From: Methanosarcinales archaeon
GTDB taxonomy: Archaea; Halobacteriota; Methanosarcinia; Methanosarcinales; Methanogasteraceae
Direction of reading: 5' to 3'
DNA: 7,005 nt
Assembly: GCA_030666765.1 (NCBI GenBank)
Contig: DAOUXE010000054.1
Span: 1-7,005, forward strand
The notes beneath the pieces are model-generated. The model did no database searches. It worked only from the letters and a program-made list of their open reading frames with translations, and was not told the DNA's origin. The first letter of the stretch is position 1. The number at the start of each line of letters is the position of its first letter. Position numbers and translations under genes: made by a program. This document shows, in pieces, positions 1 through 6,717 of this stretch.

Positions 1-3
1 CAT
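1..3 (-). CDS. rrp41: Start codon of probable rrp41 (exosome catalytic subunit), cut by window edge
   Basis: Only the ATG is inside the window, so the identity is inferred, not read. Reading leftwards, rrp4 ends in GAGGAG-TAA-TAATG. The GAGGAG is a good Shine-Dalgarno motif five bases before this ATG, and the ATG shares one base with a second in-frame TAA that follows the rrp4 stop. In archaea the gene after rrp4 in the conserved order psmA-SBDS-rrp4 is normally rrp41, the RNase PH-like phosphorolytic subunit of the exosome core. Flanking sequence beyond base 1 would settle it directly. Confidence 0.65.
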
Positions 4-5
4 TA

Positions 6-707
6 TTACTCCTCATCATTCCGACTTTCATGCACCTTGTTATACCTCGTCTTCTCTTTTGCTTTTAAGAATGCCTGCACACGCTCGGTCAGTCCTGGTG
101 TGTGTGCATTGTCTTCGATATATTTGACCGTCTGGATTGCCAGATCGATACAATCATCGCTTCCGTTGATCCATATCCGACCGTTCTGCCCGACAAACAT
201 GTTACACCCTATCTCGCTCTTCAGCAGCCGGATCATCGACCCGTTACGACCTATCACACGTGGCATCTTTGTCGGATTGATCGTAATGATGCGACCATCG
301 GATAGAACCCTGAGTTCCTTCTCCCGAAGCGTAAGTTCTACTTTCATGCCGGCGTCAACAGACGCGACCATCGTTAATATACAGTCTCCCACCTTGAGAT
401 ACTTGCTCATGTTTTCGGAATCAATCCGTCGCGGATACTGGGATATGTGCAGCAATCCCTCGTACGGCGAGTTAATGTCGACGATCCAATTTGAATATAC
501 AACCTCTGTGATAATCCCTATCACCCGGTCGCTGGCGTGTGGAATGTACTTGCCTGCGAGCGGGATCACACTGATATACCGTTCTCCTACGTTCAAGAGT
601 CCGTAGACCGAGGCACGCACCTTGTCACCATGCACGTACGTACCGCTGCCCGACATCTTCGTGTTGTCAGATACCACGTCCCCTGGAATCACAATATTTC
701 TTTCCAT
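6..707 (-). CDS. rrp4: Archaeal exosome RNA-binding cap subunit Rrp4
   Basis: Rrp4 (233 residues) forms, with Csl4, the RNA-binding cap on the Rrp41-Rrp42 hexameric ring of the archaeal exosome and guides RNA into the phosphorolytic 3'-to-5' chamber in the cytoplasm. Three parts can be seen. An N-terminal beta domain (about 1-58) includes the opening IVIPGDVV. An S1 OB-fold (about 60-130) includes GIITEVVYSNWIVDINSP and EGLLHIS. A KH domain (about 146-200) has the GXXG loop as Gly153-Arg-Asn-Gly156 within VIGRNGSMI. Length and domain order match the family. The ATG at 707 is preceded by AGGT six bases upstream (714-717), which supports this start. The gene begins 13 bases after the SBDS stop and ends with tandem TAA codons. 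The charged C-terminal tail (about 215-233) is expected to be flexible. Confidence 0.95.
   Translation of the reverse strand: MERNIVIPGDVVSDNTKMSGSGTYVHGDKVRASVYGLLNVGERYISVIPLAGKYIPHASDRVIGIITEVVYSNWIVDINSPYEGLLHISQYPRRIDSENMSKYLKVGDCILTMVASVDAGMKVELTLREKELRVLSDGRIITINPTKMPRVIGRNGSMIRLLKSEIGCNMFVGQNGRIWINGSDDCIDLAIQTVKYIEDNAHTPGLTERVQAFLKAKEKTRYNKVHESRNDEE
9..14 (-). promoter_or_regulatory. Shine-Dalgarno for the gene after rrp4
   Basis: GAGGAG on the minus strand lies five bases before the ATG at 3-1. It is built from the last two codons of rrp4 (Glu-Glu, GAG GAG), so the end of one gene doubles as the ribosome binding site of the next. This is typical of translationally coupled operon genes. 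Confidence 0.7.
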
Positions 708-720
708 ATCATTACCTGAT

Positions 721-1416
721 CTACTTCAAAAGTTTGGTTTCCGCGCCGCCCTTTGAGAGGCGGTTCACAAGACCGTAAAAATCAAGTTGGATTCCTGCAG
801 GAATCTTGACAACACCGATCCACGACCCATCCGCTTGCCACTCATCTCTTACCAGTTCGCCAAACCCTACGATATCTCCATACGATTTTGCAGCGTAATC
901 TGCCGGAATCCTGACAGCTACCTCTACGGTATCAAACCTGATCGGAATGATCGGACGTATCGCATCCATCGTCTTGTTGACCAGTTCATCGATGCCCTTC
1001 ATCGGATCGATATTAATACCCGCCTCCTCCATTGCCTTCTCAATCCTCGATACCGGATGCGGTGCCTTTGTCTGCGGATTAAACGCGCCCTGTGCAATGA
1101 TACTTACCACCTGCTTGCGCTTGTCCTCGATGATCTGCTTCCGCTGCTCCTTAGTGAGATGCAGTTCTCCATGCTTCACGATATGCTCGGCGATTACAAA
1201 GATGTCGGTCGTCTCGAATGTTCCTTCCACACTCTCCTTGCTCGGATGATCGCCGCGGCTTGCATTCTCAAAGACATCCTCAACAGCAAGCATGGCGGCT
1301 ATATCCACATCCTCACCCTTGCGAAGCGAGAGTGCAAGCTCGGGATCGACCACCACCTCAAAGTGCTTATCGCCACGTTTCAACCGTGCGGTTATAGCGT
1401 TATCAAGCGTAACCAT
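721..1416 (-). CDS. sdo1: Ribosome maturation protein SBDS/Sdo1
   Basis: This is the archaeal orthologue (231 residues) of the Shwachman-Bodian-Diamond protein, which in eukaryotes works with the GTPase EFL1 to remove the anti-association factor eIF6 from the 60S subunit. In archaea the equivalent target is aIF6 on the 50S, with an EF2-type GTPase as presumed partner. Domains: N-terminal FYSH domain (about 1-85), with RLKRGDKHFEVVVDP and the lineage signature around AVEDVFENASRG; a helical middle domain (about 86-160) with the conserved NPQTKAPHPVSRIEKAM stretch at 113-129; and a ferredoxin-like C-terminal domain (about 162-231). Length is normal for archaeal homologues. The ATG lies two bases after the psmA stop. 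The best Shine-Dalgarno candidate is a weak GTGA inside the last codons of psmA, six bases from the ATG, implying translational coupling. Confidence 0.96.
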   Translation of the reverse strand: MVTLDNAITARLKRGDKHFEVVVDPELALSLRKGEDVDIAAMLAVEDVFENASRGDHPSKESVEGTFETTDIFVIAEHIVKHGELHLTKEQRKQIIEDKRKQVVSIIAQGAFNPQTKAPHPVSRIEKAMEEAGINIDPMKGIDELVNKTMDAIRPIIPIRFDTVEVAVRIPADYAAKSYGDIVGFGELVRDEWQADGSWIGVVKIPAGIQLDFYGLVNRLSKGGAETKLLK

Positions 1417-1418
1417 GG

Positions 1419-2195
1419 TTACTCACTGATATCCCCACTATCGACCTCGCCCTTCGTTTCAGTCTCCTTAAACTCCTCAATGACCTCATCAACATATCCG
1501 GAAAGCTCGTCCTCTTCGAGTTTCTTGAACCGCCGATCCGTAAGCTCTACAAGCCCGACCTCGATCGTGCTAACATCAAACGTGGTATCCGAGACCATGT
1601 ATAGTGCTCTCAGTCCAAGGCGGATTGCACCCCTTATATCAAGGTCGTCCGTATACTCACTCTCGAAGATCTCCATAACCTTTGGTCTGCCAGCACCGAT
1701 GGCAGTCGCCTTGTATTCAAGCAGCGCACCGCTTGGATCAGTCTCGAATAATCTTGCACGGTGGTCATCCACGCCCGCAATCAAAAGAGCGGTTCCGTAA
1801 GGGCGCACACCGCCGAACTGAGTATACGTCTGCTTGTGGTCGCAGACTTTCTTTGCAAGGACCTCTATCCCGATCGGCTCGTCATAGTACACTCTGTTAA
1901 CCTGCGACTCGACACGCGCACGGTCAATTAGCGCACGAGCATCCGCAACCAGTCCCGACGTCGCTGCACCGATATGCTGATCGATCTGAAAAATCTTTTC
2001 GATCGATTCGGACACGAGTAAATGGCTCGCAACCCGCTTATCAACCAGCAGCACAACACCGTCATCTGTTTTAATACCTATCGCAGTTGTGCCCCGCTTC
2101 ACTGCCTCCCTCGCATATTCTACCTGAAAAAGTCTCCCGTCCGGGCTAAATACGGTTATTGCACGATCATACCCCATCTGGGGTGCCATTTGCAT
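1419..2195 (-). CDS. psmA: 20S proteasome alpha subunit
   Basis: This is the outer-ring subunit (258 residues) of the archaeal 20S proteasome. It gates substrate entry and docks the ATPase activators (PAN or Cdc48-type); the proteolytic beta subunit is not in this window. The N-terminal H0 region is intact: [20 protein letters not shown] at 9-28, including the gate motif Tyr9-Asp10-Arg11. Lys67 in SIEK corresponds by alignment from memory to Lys66 of Thermoplasma PsmA, the pocket residue that binds the C-terminal HbYX motif of activators. TSGLVADAR (79-87) and the GGVRPYG motif are also present. The protein is somewhat longer than the 233-residue Thermoplasma subunit, owing to an acidic C-terminal tail. 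The start at 2195 is supported by GGAGATGAT (2209-2201), a near-perfect anti-16S match. It is the first gene of the leftward operon. Confidence 0.97.
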   Translation of the reverse strand: MQMAPQMGYDRAITVFSPDGRLFQVEYAREAVKRGTTAIGIKTDDGVVLLVDKRVASHLLVSESIEKIFQIDQHIGAATSGLVADARALIDRARVESQVNRVYYDEPIGIEVLAKKVCDHKQTYTQFGGVRPYGTALLIAGVDDHRARLFETDPSGALLEYKATAIGAGRPKVMEIFESEYTDDLDIRGAIRLGLRALYMVSDTTFDVSTIEVGLVELTDRRFKKLEEDELSGYVDEVIEEFKETETKGEVDSGDISE

Positions 2196-2200
2196 TATTA

Positions 2201-2209
2201 ATCATCTCC
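2201..2209 (-). promoter_or_regulatory. Shine-Dalgarno of psmA
   Basis: GGAGATGAT on the minus strand differs by one base from the archaeal consensus GGAGGTGAT and ends five bases before the ATG at 2195. It selects this ATG over the in-frame ATG two codons later. Confidence 0.75.
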
Positions 2210-2247
2210 TTTCTTTACGTTTACTACGTGATGAATTATGTGTGTGC

Positions 2248-2264
2248 GTATAAAAGGTTTTTCT
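2248..2264 (-). promoter_or_regulatory. Candidate TATA box and BRE for the psmA operon
   Basis: On the minus strand an A-rich BRE-like stretch (AGAAAAACC) runs directly into TTTTATAC. An initiation site about 25 bases downstream would fall near 2226 and give a leader of about 30 bases that includes the Shine-Dalgarno site. A second TATA-like ATTTATAC lies at 2273-2266 and is an alternative. No transcript data are available here, so the choice is inference. Confidence 0.45.
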
Positions 2265-2372
2265 GGTATAAATGGTGGCCACGTCGTATTTGTGGGGATT
2301 GATTTTTTGAACTTGTTATCTGCTGAAGGGTTTGTCTCATATCTGATAACTACGACTCATTTCGAAGTTTAA

Positions 2373-2385
2373 GCAAAGTATATAT
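2373..2385 (+). promoter_or_regulatory. Candidate TATA box and BRE for the macroglobulin gene
   Basis: GCAAAG followed by TATATAT (2379-2385) resembles an archaeal BRE plus TATA box. The distance predicts transcription starting near 2407 and a short leader of about 30 bases before the ATG at 2440. This is an archaeal-type signal on the macroglobulin gene itself, which argues that the gene is expressed natively in this host. Confidence 0.55.
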
Positions 2386-2426
2386 CCGATTATCTTGCAA
2401 TAACATCTGATTAAAGTCCAATTCTT

Positions 2427-2433
2427 GAGGTGA
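2427..2433 (+). promoter_or_regulatory. Shine-Dalgarno of the macroglobulin gene
   Basis: GAGGTGA is a seven-base match to the archaeal anti-Shine-Dalgarno complement GGAGGTGAT and sits six bases before the ATG at 2440. It fixes the start immediately ahead of a clear signal peptide. Confidence 0.8.
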
Positions 2434-2439
2434 CCGACC

Positions 2440-2511
2440 ATGAAACAAACCACACTCCACCACATCATCATCCTACTCTGCATCACAGTGCTTGCCGTAG
2501 CATCTGGCTGC
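2440..2511 (+). other. Signal peptide with lipobox-like cleavage site
   Basis: Residues 1-24 comprise a short polar start (MKQTTLHH), a hydrophobic core (about 9-21) and AVASGC ending at Cys24. A polar, low-complexity linker rich in D, S, T and P follows before the first MG domain. In bacteria this pattern would mean lipid attachment to the cysteine. In archaea comparable lipobox proteins are known and presumed anchored in the cytoplasmic membrane facing outwards. Ordinary cleavage and release is the alternative. Confidence 0.75.
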
Positions 2512-5500
2512 ATCGATACCGACCATAAGCAACCGGACTCGTCCGCATCAACAGAGCTTATACCATGCGGCGAAGGCGTAACCGGTGAGGATGCCGATTA
2601 CCTGATCCTTGCGCCAAAGATGCTCTTTGTCGGGAGCGAGAGTTCGATCAGCATGTCTGCGTTTGGGGGTGCGCATGAGCCAGTAGAGCGGTGCGTTAGG
2701 TACACGCTTTCAGACCGCGACAACAATAGCATTCCTCTCGTCCGTGCATCGACAGGCAAGTCCGGGCACTCGGTCGCAAAATTCGAGACCCCAGAGGTCA
2801 AGGAGGGAACGTACTCCTTGATTGCAGAGCCGGTCGGGACCGATGAGGAATACATTGCAACGGTACGCATCTCAAAGAGCAATCCGATCTTCATAGAGAC
2901 TGATAAGCCGATCTACAAGCCAGGACAGACAGTACACGGAAGAATCCTCCTTTTAAACAACAATCTAAAGCCAATCGAAGATTCGGTCAAACTGGAGATC
3001 GTGGACGCTAAAGGGATCAAAGTCTTTCGGGAGACTCTCGAGACGAACGGTTTTGGCGTAGCCGCGTTCGATCTGTCGCTATCTACCGAGCCGAATCTCG
3101 GTACATGGAAGATCAAGACAGAGGCAGGCGAATCGGAGTCTGTGGTGGATATCGAGGTCGAGCGCTACGTACTCCCGAAGTTTGAGATCAAGACTGCAAC
3201 CCAGGAGGACTGGTTCCTCGTCTCTGACCGAATCGCAGGCACAGTTTCTGCAAATTATTTCTTTGGAAAGCCGGTCGATGGTTCTGTCGAGATCGAGGCG
3301 GTCAGATACACCGGAACGTGGGAGACCTATGCTACATACAGTGCAATTCTCAAGAACGGCTCTGCCGAGTTCGAACTGCCAGCAGTCGGGTGGATTGCAG
3401 GGACTTATGGCGCAGGCGGGAAGGGGAGTCTCATGTTAAACATCTCGGTTACGGATACCGGAAATCACACCGAGATCACTACAGAACTCTTAAAGATCGT
3501 GGAATCAGACACGATTCTCCAGTTGATCCCTGAATCGAGCACCGTGAAGCCGGGGCTTCTCTTTGAGGTACTGGTCGTCACTGAAGATCCCAACGGAAAC
3601 GCGATCGATACGGATGTTCCGATCAGGACCACGTTCTATGGAAAGATAGGCAGCACTGAAAGTGAGAGGGATGATACTGTCTCGACCGAAAACGGGATCG
3701 CGATTCTATCGTACACAATTCCTGACAATTGCACAGGCGCGTATATCGAGGCGAAGTGTCTCGACACGAGCGGAGAGGGTGTGTACCAGCATGTAGAGCT
3801 TGATGCTGCGTACTCGCCGGGCGCAAGCTTCATCCATATCGCGCAGACGAGCGATGGCGTGCCCAATGTCGGCGATACGATAACCTTTGCCGTACACTCG
3901 ACCAATCCGGGCACGGTATTTTATGACATATTCGCAAACGGCAGAACCGTGTACTCGGGTACGAGCGAGAGATCCGAGATTGCGGTTCGAGTCACGCCGC
4001 AGATGAGTCCGTCTGCAAAGATCGTGGCATACATGATCAATCCGGATAGCGAGGTCTCTGCTGATGTTCTGCCTTTCGATATCCGTTTCGAGACAAGCGT
4101 CGATCTAACAAGCGAATTTGGTAGCGATACCGTAGCTCCCGGAGATGCTGTGCGCGTGAACTTCGACGCGGGGACGCGATCGATGATCGGCGTTGCGATT
4201 GTTGACGAATCGGTATATGCTCTGAGCGCTGGCAGGCTCAATCTCAAACAGGTCTTTGATGAACTGGAGAAGCGGTTTATGGAGCCGCAGATCGAGATTC
4301 ATCCGGAGTACGGGGGCTATTATGAACACAGATTGGTAGGAACGTACGATATTCTGGACGATGCCGGAATGCAGGTGCTTGCATCGCCATCCTTCGAGAT
4401 TCCGAAGACGCCGGTTCCAGAGGCGCAGGGTATGCGGAAAGGTTTCGGAGGCAGGAATATGGTTGCGATGGATATGGCGGTCGCGGAAGTAGCGGAAGAA
4501 GAAGTGGTGTGTATGCCAGCAGCCACACCGGCTCCAGCACCAACATCGGCAGCAGAAGGCGAACTCGCAACGGTTGCGCGTGTGCGCCAGTTCTTCCCTG
4601 AGACCTGGCTCTGGATGCCGGACCTCCTGACAGACACCGATGGCCACGCACAGATTGATCTCACTACGCCTGACAGCATCACGACATGGCAACTCCACGC
4701 GGTCTCGTCATCAGGGACGGGTATCGGGATATCAGAGGACCGCCTCACCGTATTTCAGGATTTTTTCCTCGATCCTGACCTGCCGTACGCTGTGACCCGC
4801 GGAGAGGTATTCCCTGTTCGGGTACAGGTCTACAACTATCTCGATACGCAGCAGGATGTCAGACTGACGCTCTCAACAGGTGACTGGTTCGAGATCATTG
4901 GTGATGAGATGATAACCGTGCCGGTCGGCGCAAACAGCGTCGGAGACGTAAGTTTCACGATCACGCCGACTGAGATTGGCACCCACGCAATTGAGATTGC
5001 AGCACAAACGAAAGCGACGGCTGATGCCGTGAGAAAAGAGATCATCGTCGAGGCAGAGGGGACGAGACAGGAGATCGTTGAGAATGGAAACCTGGATGCA
5101 GGTACAGGCAACATCACGCTCGATGCCACGCTTCCTCCGGGACTTGTTGACGATTCGGAGGTTGTTCTGGTAAGTTTCACGCCAAGCATAGTTGCGCAGA
5201 CGATAAACGGTTTGGACGGTCTCATTAACATGCCGTTTGGCTGCGGCGAGCAGAACATGATCATGTTTGCGCCAGACGTCGAGGTTCTGCGTTACCTCAA
5301 GGCGACCGACCAGACCAACCCCGAAGTCCAGGCAAAGGCAGAACTCTTCATCATAACCGGCTACCAGCGCCAGCTCACATTCAGGCACAACGACGGCTCG
5401 TTCTCGGCATTCGGGGAGGGCGGACGCGAGGGTGGCAGTCTCTGGCTCACTGCGTTTGTCCTTGACTCGTTTGCAGGCGCACGGAACGTAACATCGATCG

Positions 5501-6717
5501 ATGACTCAGTTCTCGCAGAGGCGTCAGACTGGATATGTGGGCACCAGATCGAGGATGGTTCATGGGACTCGGTCGGTTTCATCTGCCATCAGGAGATGCT
5601 CGGCGGAATGGAGGGGAGATACGCGCTCACCGGTTTCGTTGCGATCGCACTCGCCGGTTATGGTGGTGCGGATCAGGCAGTCCTTGAGGAAGCGCAGGCG
5701 TACCTCGAAGCGAACCTTGAGGAACAGACCGATCCATACCCGCTTGCGATCGCATCTGTCGCGCTTTCGAAACTTGACAGCCAGTATGCAGATACCGCTC
5801 TTGAAAAACTGGTCACGCTCAAGCAGGAGGATGAGAACGGTGTCTACTGGGGATCCGGCACAGATATAGTCAGGGATTCCGACGGGGACCCCTATCCGTT
5901 CAAGTACGGTCATCCGCCTTCGAGCAAGAACGTCGAGATCACATCGTATGCTGCGCTTGCTTTGATCGATGCGAAGCATCCGCTTGCAAACGACGCTGTT
6001 AAGTGGATCTCGGCGCAGAGAAACTCGCTTGGCGGCTTCTCTTCGACGCAGGACACGGTTATGGCGCTTAAAGCACTGATGACCGCGGCAGCAACCAAAG
6101 GTAGGGATATCGACGCTACAGTGACGGTGTCAGCCGACGGAAGCACTGTCAAGGAGATAGGAATCGATGCCGGGAACTTCGATGTGTTCCAAACCGCCCG
6201 AGTACCCGACGGCACAAAAGAGGTAAAACTCGTGCTTACCGGAACCGGCGAGGTAGGTTATCAGCTGGTAAAGCGGTTTAACGTGATACTTCCGGAGATT
6301 GCGCCGGTTTCTGACCTGCAACTGAATGTCACATACGATGCTACCAACGTCGCTGTTGATGATGTGATCGCGGTTAAGACGCGGGTTATGTACAGCGGAG
6401 CAGCAGAGGCAACCGGCATGATGATCGTGGATGTAGCAGTACCCACAGGGTTTACGCCGGTCGGGACGAGTCTTGATGCGCTTGTTTCGGACGGCACGAT
6501 CACACGCTACGAGATCGCGGGCAGGAAGGTTATCGTCTATGTACTTGACCTGCCGCGAGGGGTCGAACTCTCGTTTGATATGAAGATGAGGGCGCTCTTC
6601 CCGGTAAAGGCGATCGTTCCTGACAGCCGGGCGTACTCGTACTACGAGCCAGAGGTCTGCGCGGGTGTGAAGGGCGGGGAGATTGTGGTCGGTGCAATCC
6701 CCATTTTGAAAAATTGA
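2440..6717 (+). CDS. Secreted alpha-2-macroglobulin/complement-like thioester protein (lipoprotein)
   Basis: This 1425-residue extracellular protein is of the A2M/C3 superfamily, whose members trap proteases or bind surfaces covalently through an internal thioester. Seen in order: a signal peptide with lipobox-like AVASGC (Cys24); MG1 (about 50-145); MG2 with TDKPIYKPGQ (154-163); MG3 from about Leu245 in RYVLPKF; MG4 (about 355-450); MG5 (about 456-550); MG6 (from about 552, with AIVDESVYAL) holding a bait-like insert at about 661-707; FFPETWLW (718-725); MG7 (about 775-872); a CUB domain split around the thioester domain (about 926-1215); and MG8 (about 1290-1425). Thioester residues are Cys935 and Gln938 in GCGEQN; His1050 in CHQEMLGG matches the C3 catalytic histidine. 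There is no anaphylatoxin or C345C domain and no C-terminal membrane anchor. At least eight N-X-S/T sequons occur (N95, N306, N334, N342, N430, N891, N1016, N1296). The fold is certain by homology; the target and biological role are inferred. Confidence 0.96.
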   Translation: MKQTTLHHIIILLCITVLAVASGCIDTDHKQPDSSASTELIPCGEGVTGEDADYLILAPKMLFVGSESSISMSAFGGAHEPVERCVRYTLSDRDNNSIPLVRASTGKSGHSVAKFETPEVKEGTYSLIAEPVGTDEEYIATVRISKSNPIFIETDKPIYKPGQTVHGRILLLNNNLKPIEDSVKLEIVDAKGIKVFRETLETNGFGVAAFDLSLSTEPNLGTWKIKTEAGESESVVDIEVERYVLPKFEIKTATQEDWFLVSDRIAGTVSANYFFGKPVDGSVEIEAVRYTGTWETYATYSAILKNGSAEFELPAVGWIAGTYGAGGKGSLMLNISVTDTGNHTEITTELLKIVESDTILQLIPESSTVKPGLLFEVLVVTEDPNGNAIDTDVPIRTTFYGKIGSTESERDDTVSTENGIAILSYTIPDNCTGAYIEAKCLDTSGEGVYQHVELDAAYSPGASFIHIAQTSDGVPNVGDTITFAVHSTNPGTVFYDIFANGRTVYSGTSERSEIAVRVTPQMSPSAKIVAYMINPDSEVSADVLPFDIRFETSVDLTSEFGSDTVAPGDAVRVNFDAGTRSMIGVAIVDESVYALSAGRLNLKQVFDELEKRFMEPQIEIHPEYGGYYEHRLVGTYDILDDAGMQVLASPSFEIPKTPVPEAQGMRKGFGGRNMVAMDMAVAEVAEEEVVCMPAATPAPAPTSAAEGELATVARVRQFFPETWLWMPDLLTDTDGHAQIDLTTPDSITTWQLHAVSSSGTGIGISEDRLTVFQDFFLDPDLPYAVTRGEVFPVRVQVYNYLDTQQDVRLTLSTGDWFEIIGDEMITVPVGANSVGDVSFTITPTEIGTHAIEIAAQTKATADAVRKEIIVEAEGTRQEIVENGNLDAGTGNITLDATLPPGLVDDSEVVLVSFTPSIVAQTINGLDGLINMPFGCGEQNMIMFAPDVEVLRYLKATDQTNPEVQAKAELFIITGYQRQLTFRHNDGSFSAFGEGGREGGSLWLTAFVLDSFAGARNVTSIDDSVLAEASDWICGHQIEDGSWDSVGFICHQEMLGGMEGRYALTGFVAIALAGYGGADQAVLEEAQAYLEANLEEQTDPYPLAIASVALSKLDSQYADTALEKLVTLKQEDENGVYWGSGTDIVRDSDGDPYPFKYGHPPSSKNVEITSYAALALIDAKHPLANDAVKWISAQRNSLGGFSSTQDTVMALKALMTAAATKGRDIDATVTVSADGSTVKEIGIDAGNFDVFQTARVPDGTKEVKLVLTGTGEVGYQLVKRFNVILPEIAPVSDLQLNVTYDATNVAVDDVIAVKTRVMYSGAAEATGMMIVDVAVPTGFTPVGTSLDALVSDGTITRYEIAGRKVIVYVLDLPRGVELSFDMKMRALFPVKAIVPDSRAYSYYEPEVCAGVKGGEIVVGAIPILKN
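4420..4560 (+). other. Bait-like variable segment of the macroglobulin
   Basis: Residues about 661-707 lie between the MG6 strand region and the conserved FFPETWLW, the place of the bait region in A2M. The stretch has low complexity: a Gly/basic part (QGMRKGFGGRN, 663-673), a Met/Ala part (MVAMDMAVAEVA), an acidic triplet, Cys691, and a Pro/Ala linker (PAATPAPAPTSAA). It offers sites for trypsin-like, elastase-like and other proteases. Bait function is inferred from position and composition. Confidence 0.6.
5239..5256 (+). other. Thioester motif GCGEQN (Cys935-Gln938)
   Basis: The codons encode Gly-Cys-Gly-Glu-Gln-Asn, preceded by NMPF. In C3, C4 and A2M the Cys thiol and the Gln side chain form the internal beta-cysteinyl-gamma-glutamyl thioester, which is exposed after bait cleavage. 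The motif is intact and of the animal CGEQ type, not the CLEQ form of the E. coli periplasmic macroglobulin. Confidence 0.93.

Larger units (their letters stand above)
1..2195 (-). other. Proteasome-SBDS-exosome operon (psmA-sdo1-rrp4-rrp41)
   Basis: Three complete genes and the start codon of a fourth run in one direction with intergenic gaps of 2, 13 and 2 bases, each later start depending on a ribosome binding site at or within the end of the preceding gene. This matches the exosome-proteasome superoperon described for many archaea by Koonin, Wolf and Aravind (2001), which links protein degradation, RNA degradation and ribosome maturation. No internal promoter was evident, so transcription probably begins upstream of psmA. 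Confidence 0.85.

Noticed and set aside
787..1800. A 337-codon plus-strand ORF antisense to SBDS and psmA
   Set aside because: It lies entirely opposite two well-recognised genes, spans their junction, and its translation shows no family resemblance; it is a shadow of their codon bias.
4588..4614. Possible assembly frameshift near the bait segment, because composition changes sharply
   Set aside because: The frame continues smoothly into FFPETWLW and MG7, which match animal A2M in the same frame, so the composition change is a property of the protein.
4105..5388. Several 120-200-codon minus-strand ORFs inside the macroglobulin gene
   Set aside because: All are antisense to strongly conserved domains, are rich in Arg, Ser and Cys as expected of shadows, and lack recognisable motifs.
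1419..6717. Idea that the macroglobulin (a protease trap) regulates the adjacent proteasome
   Set aside because: The macroglobulin has a signal peptide and acts outside the cell, the proteasome is cytoplasmic, and the genes are divergent with separate promoters; neighbourhood alone is not evidence.
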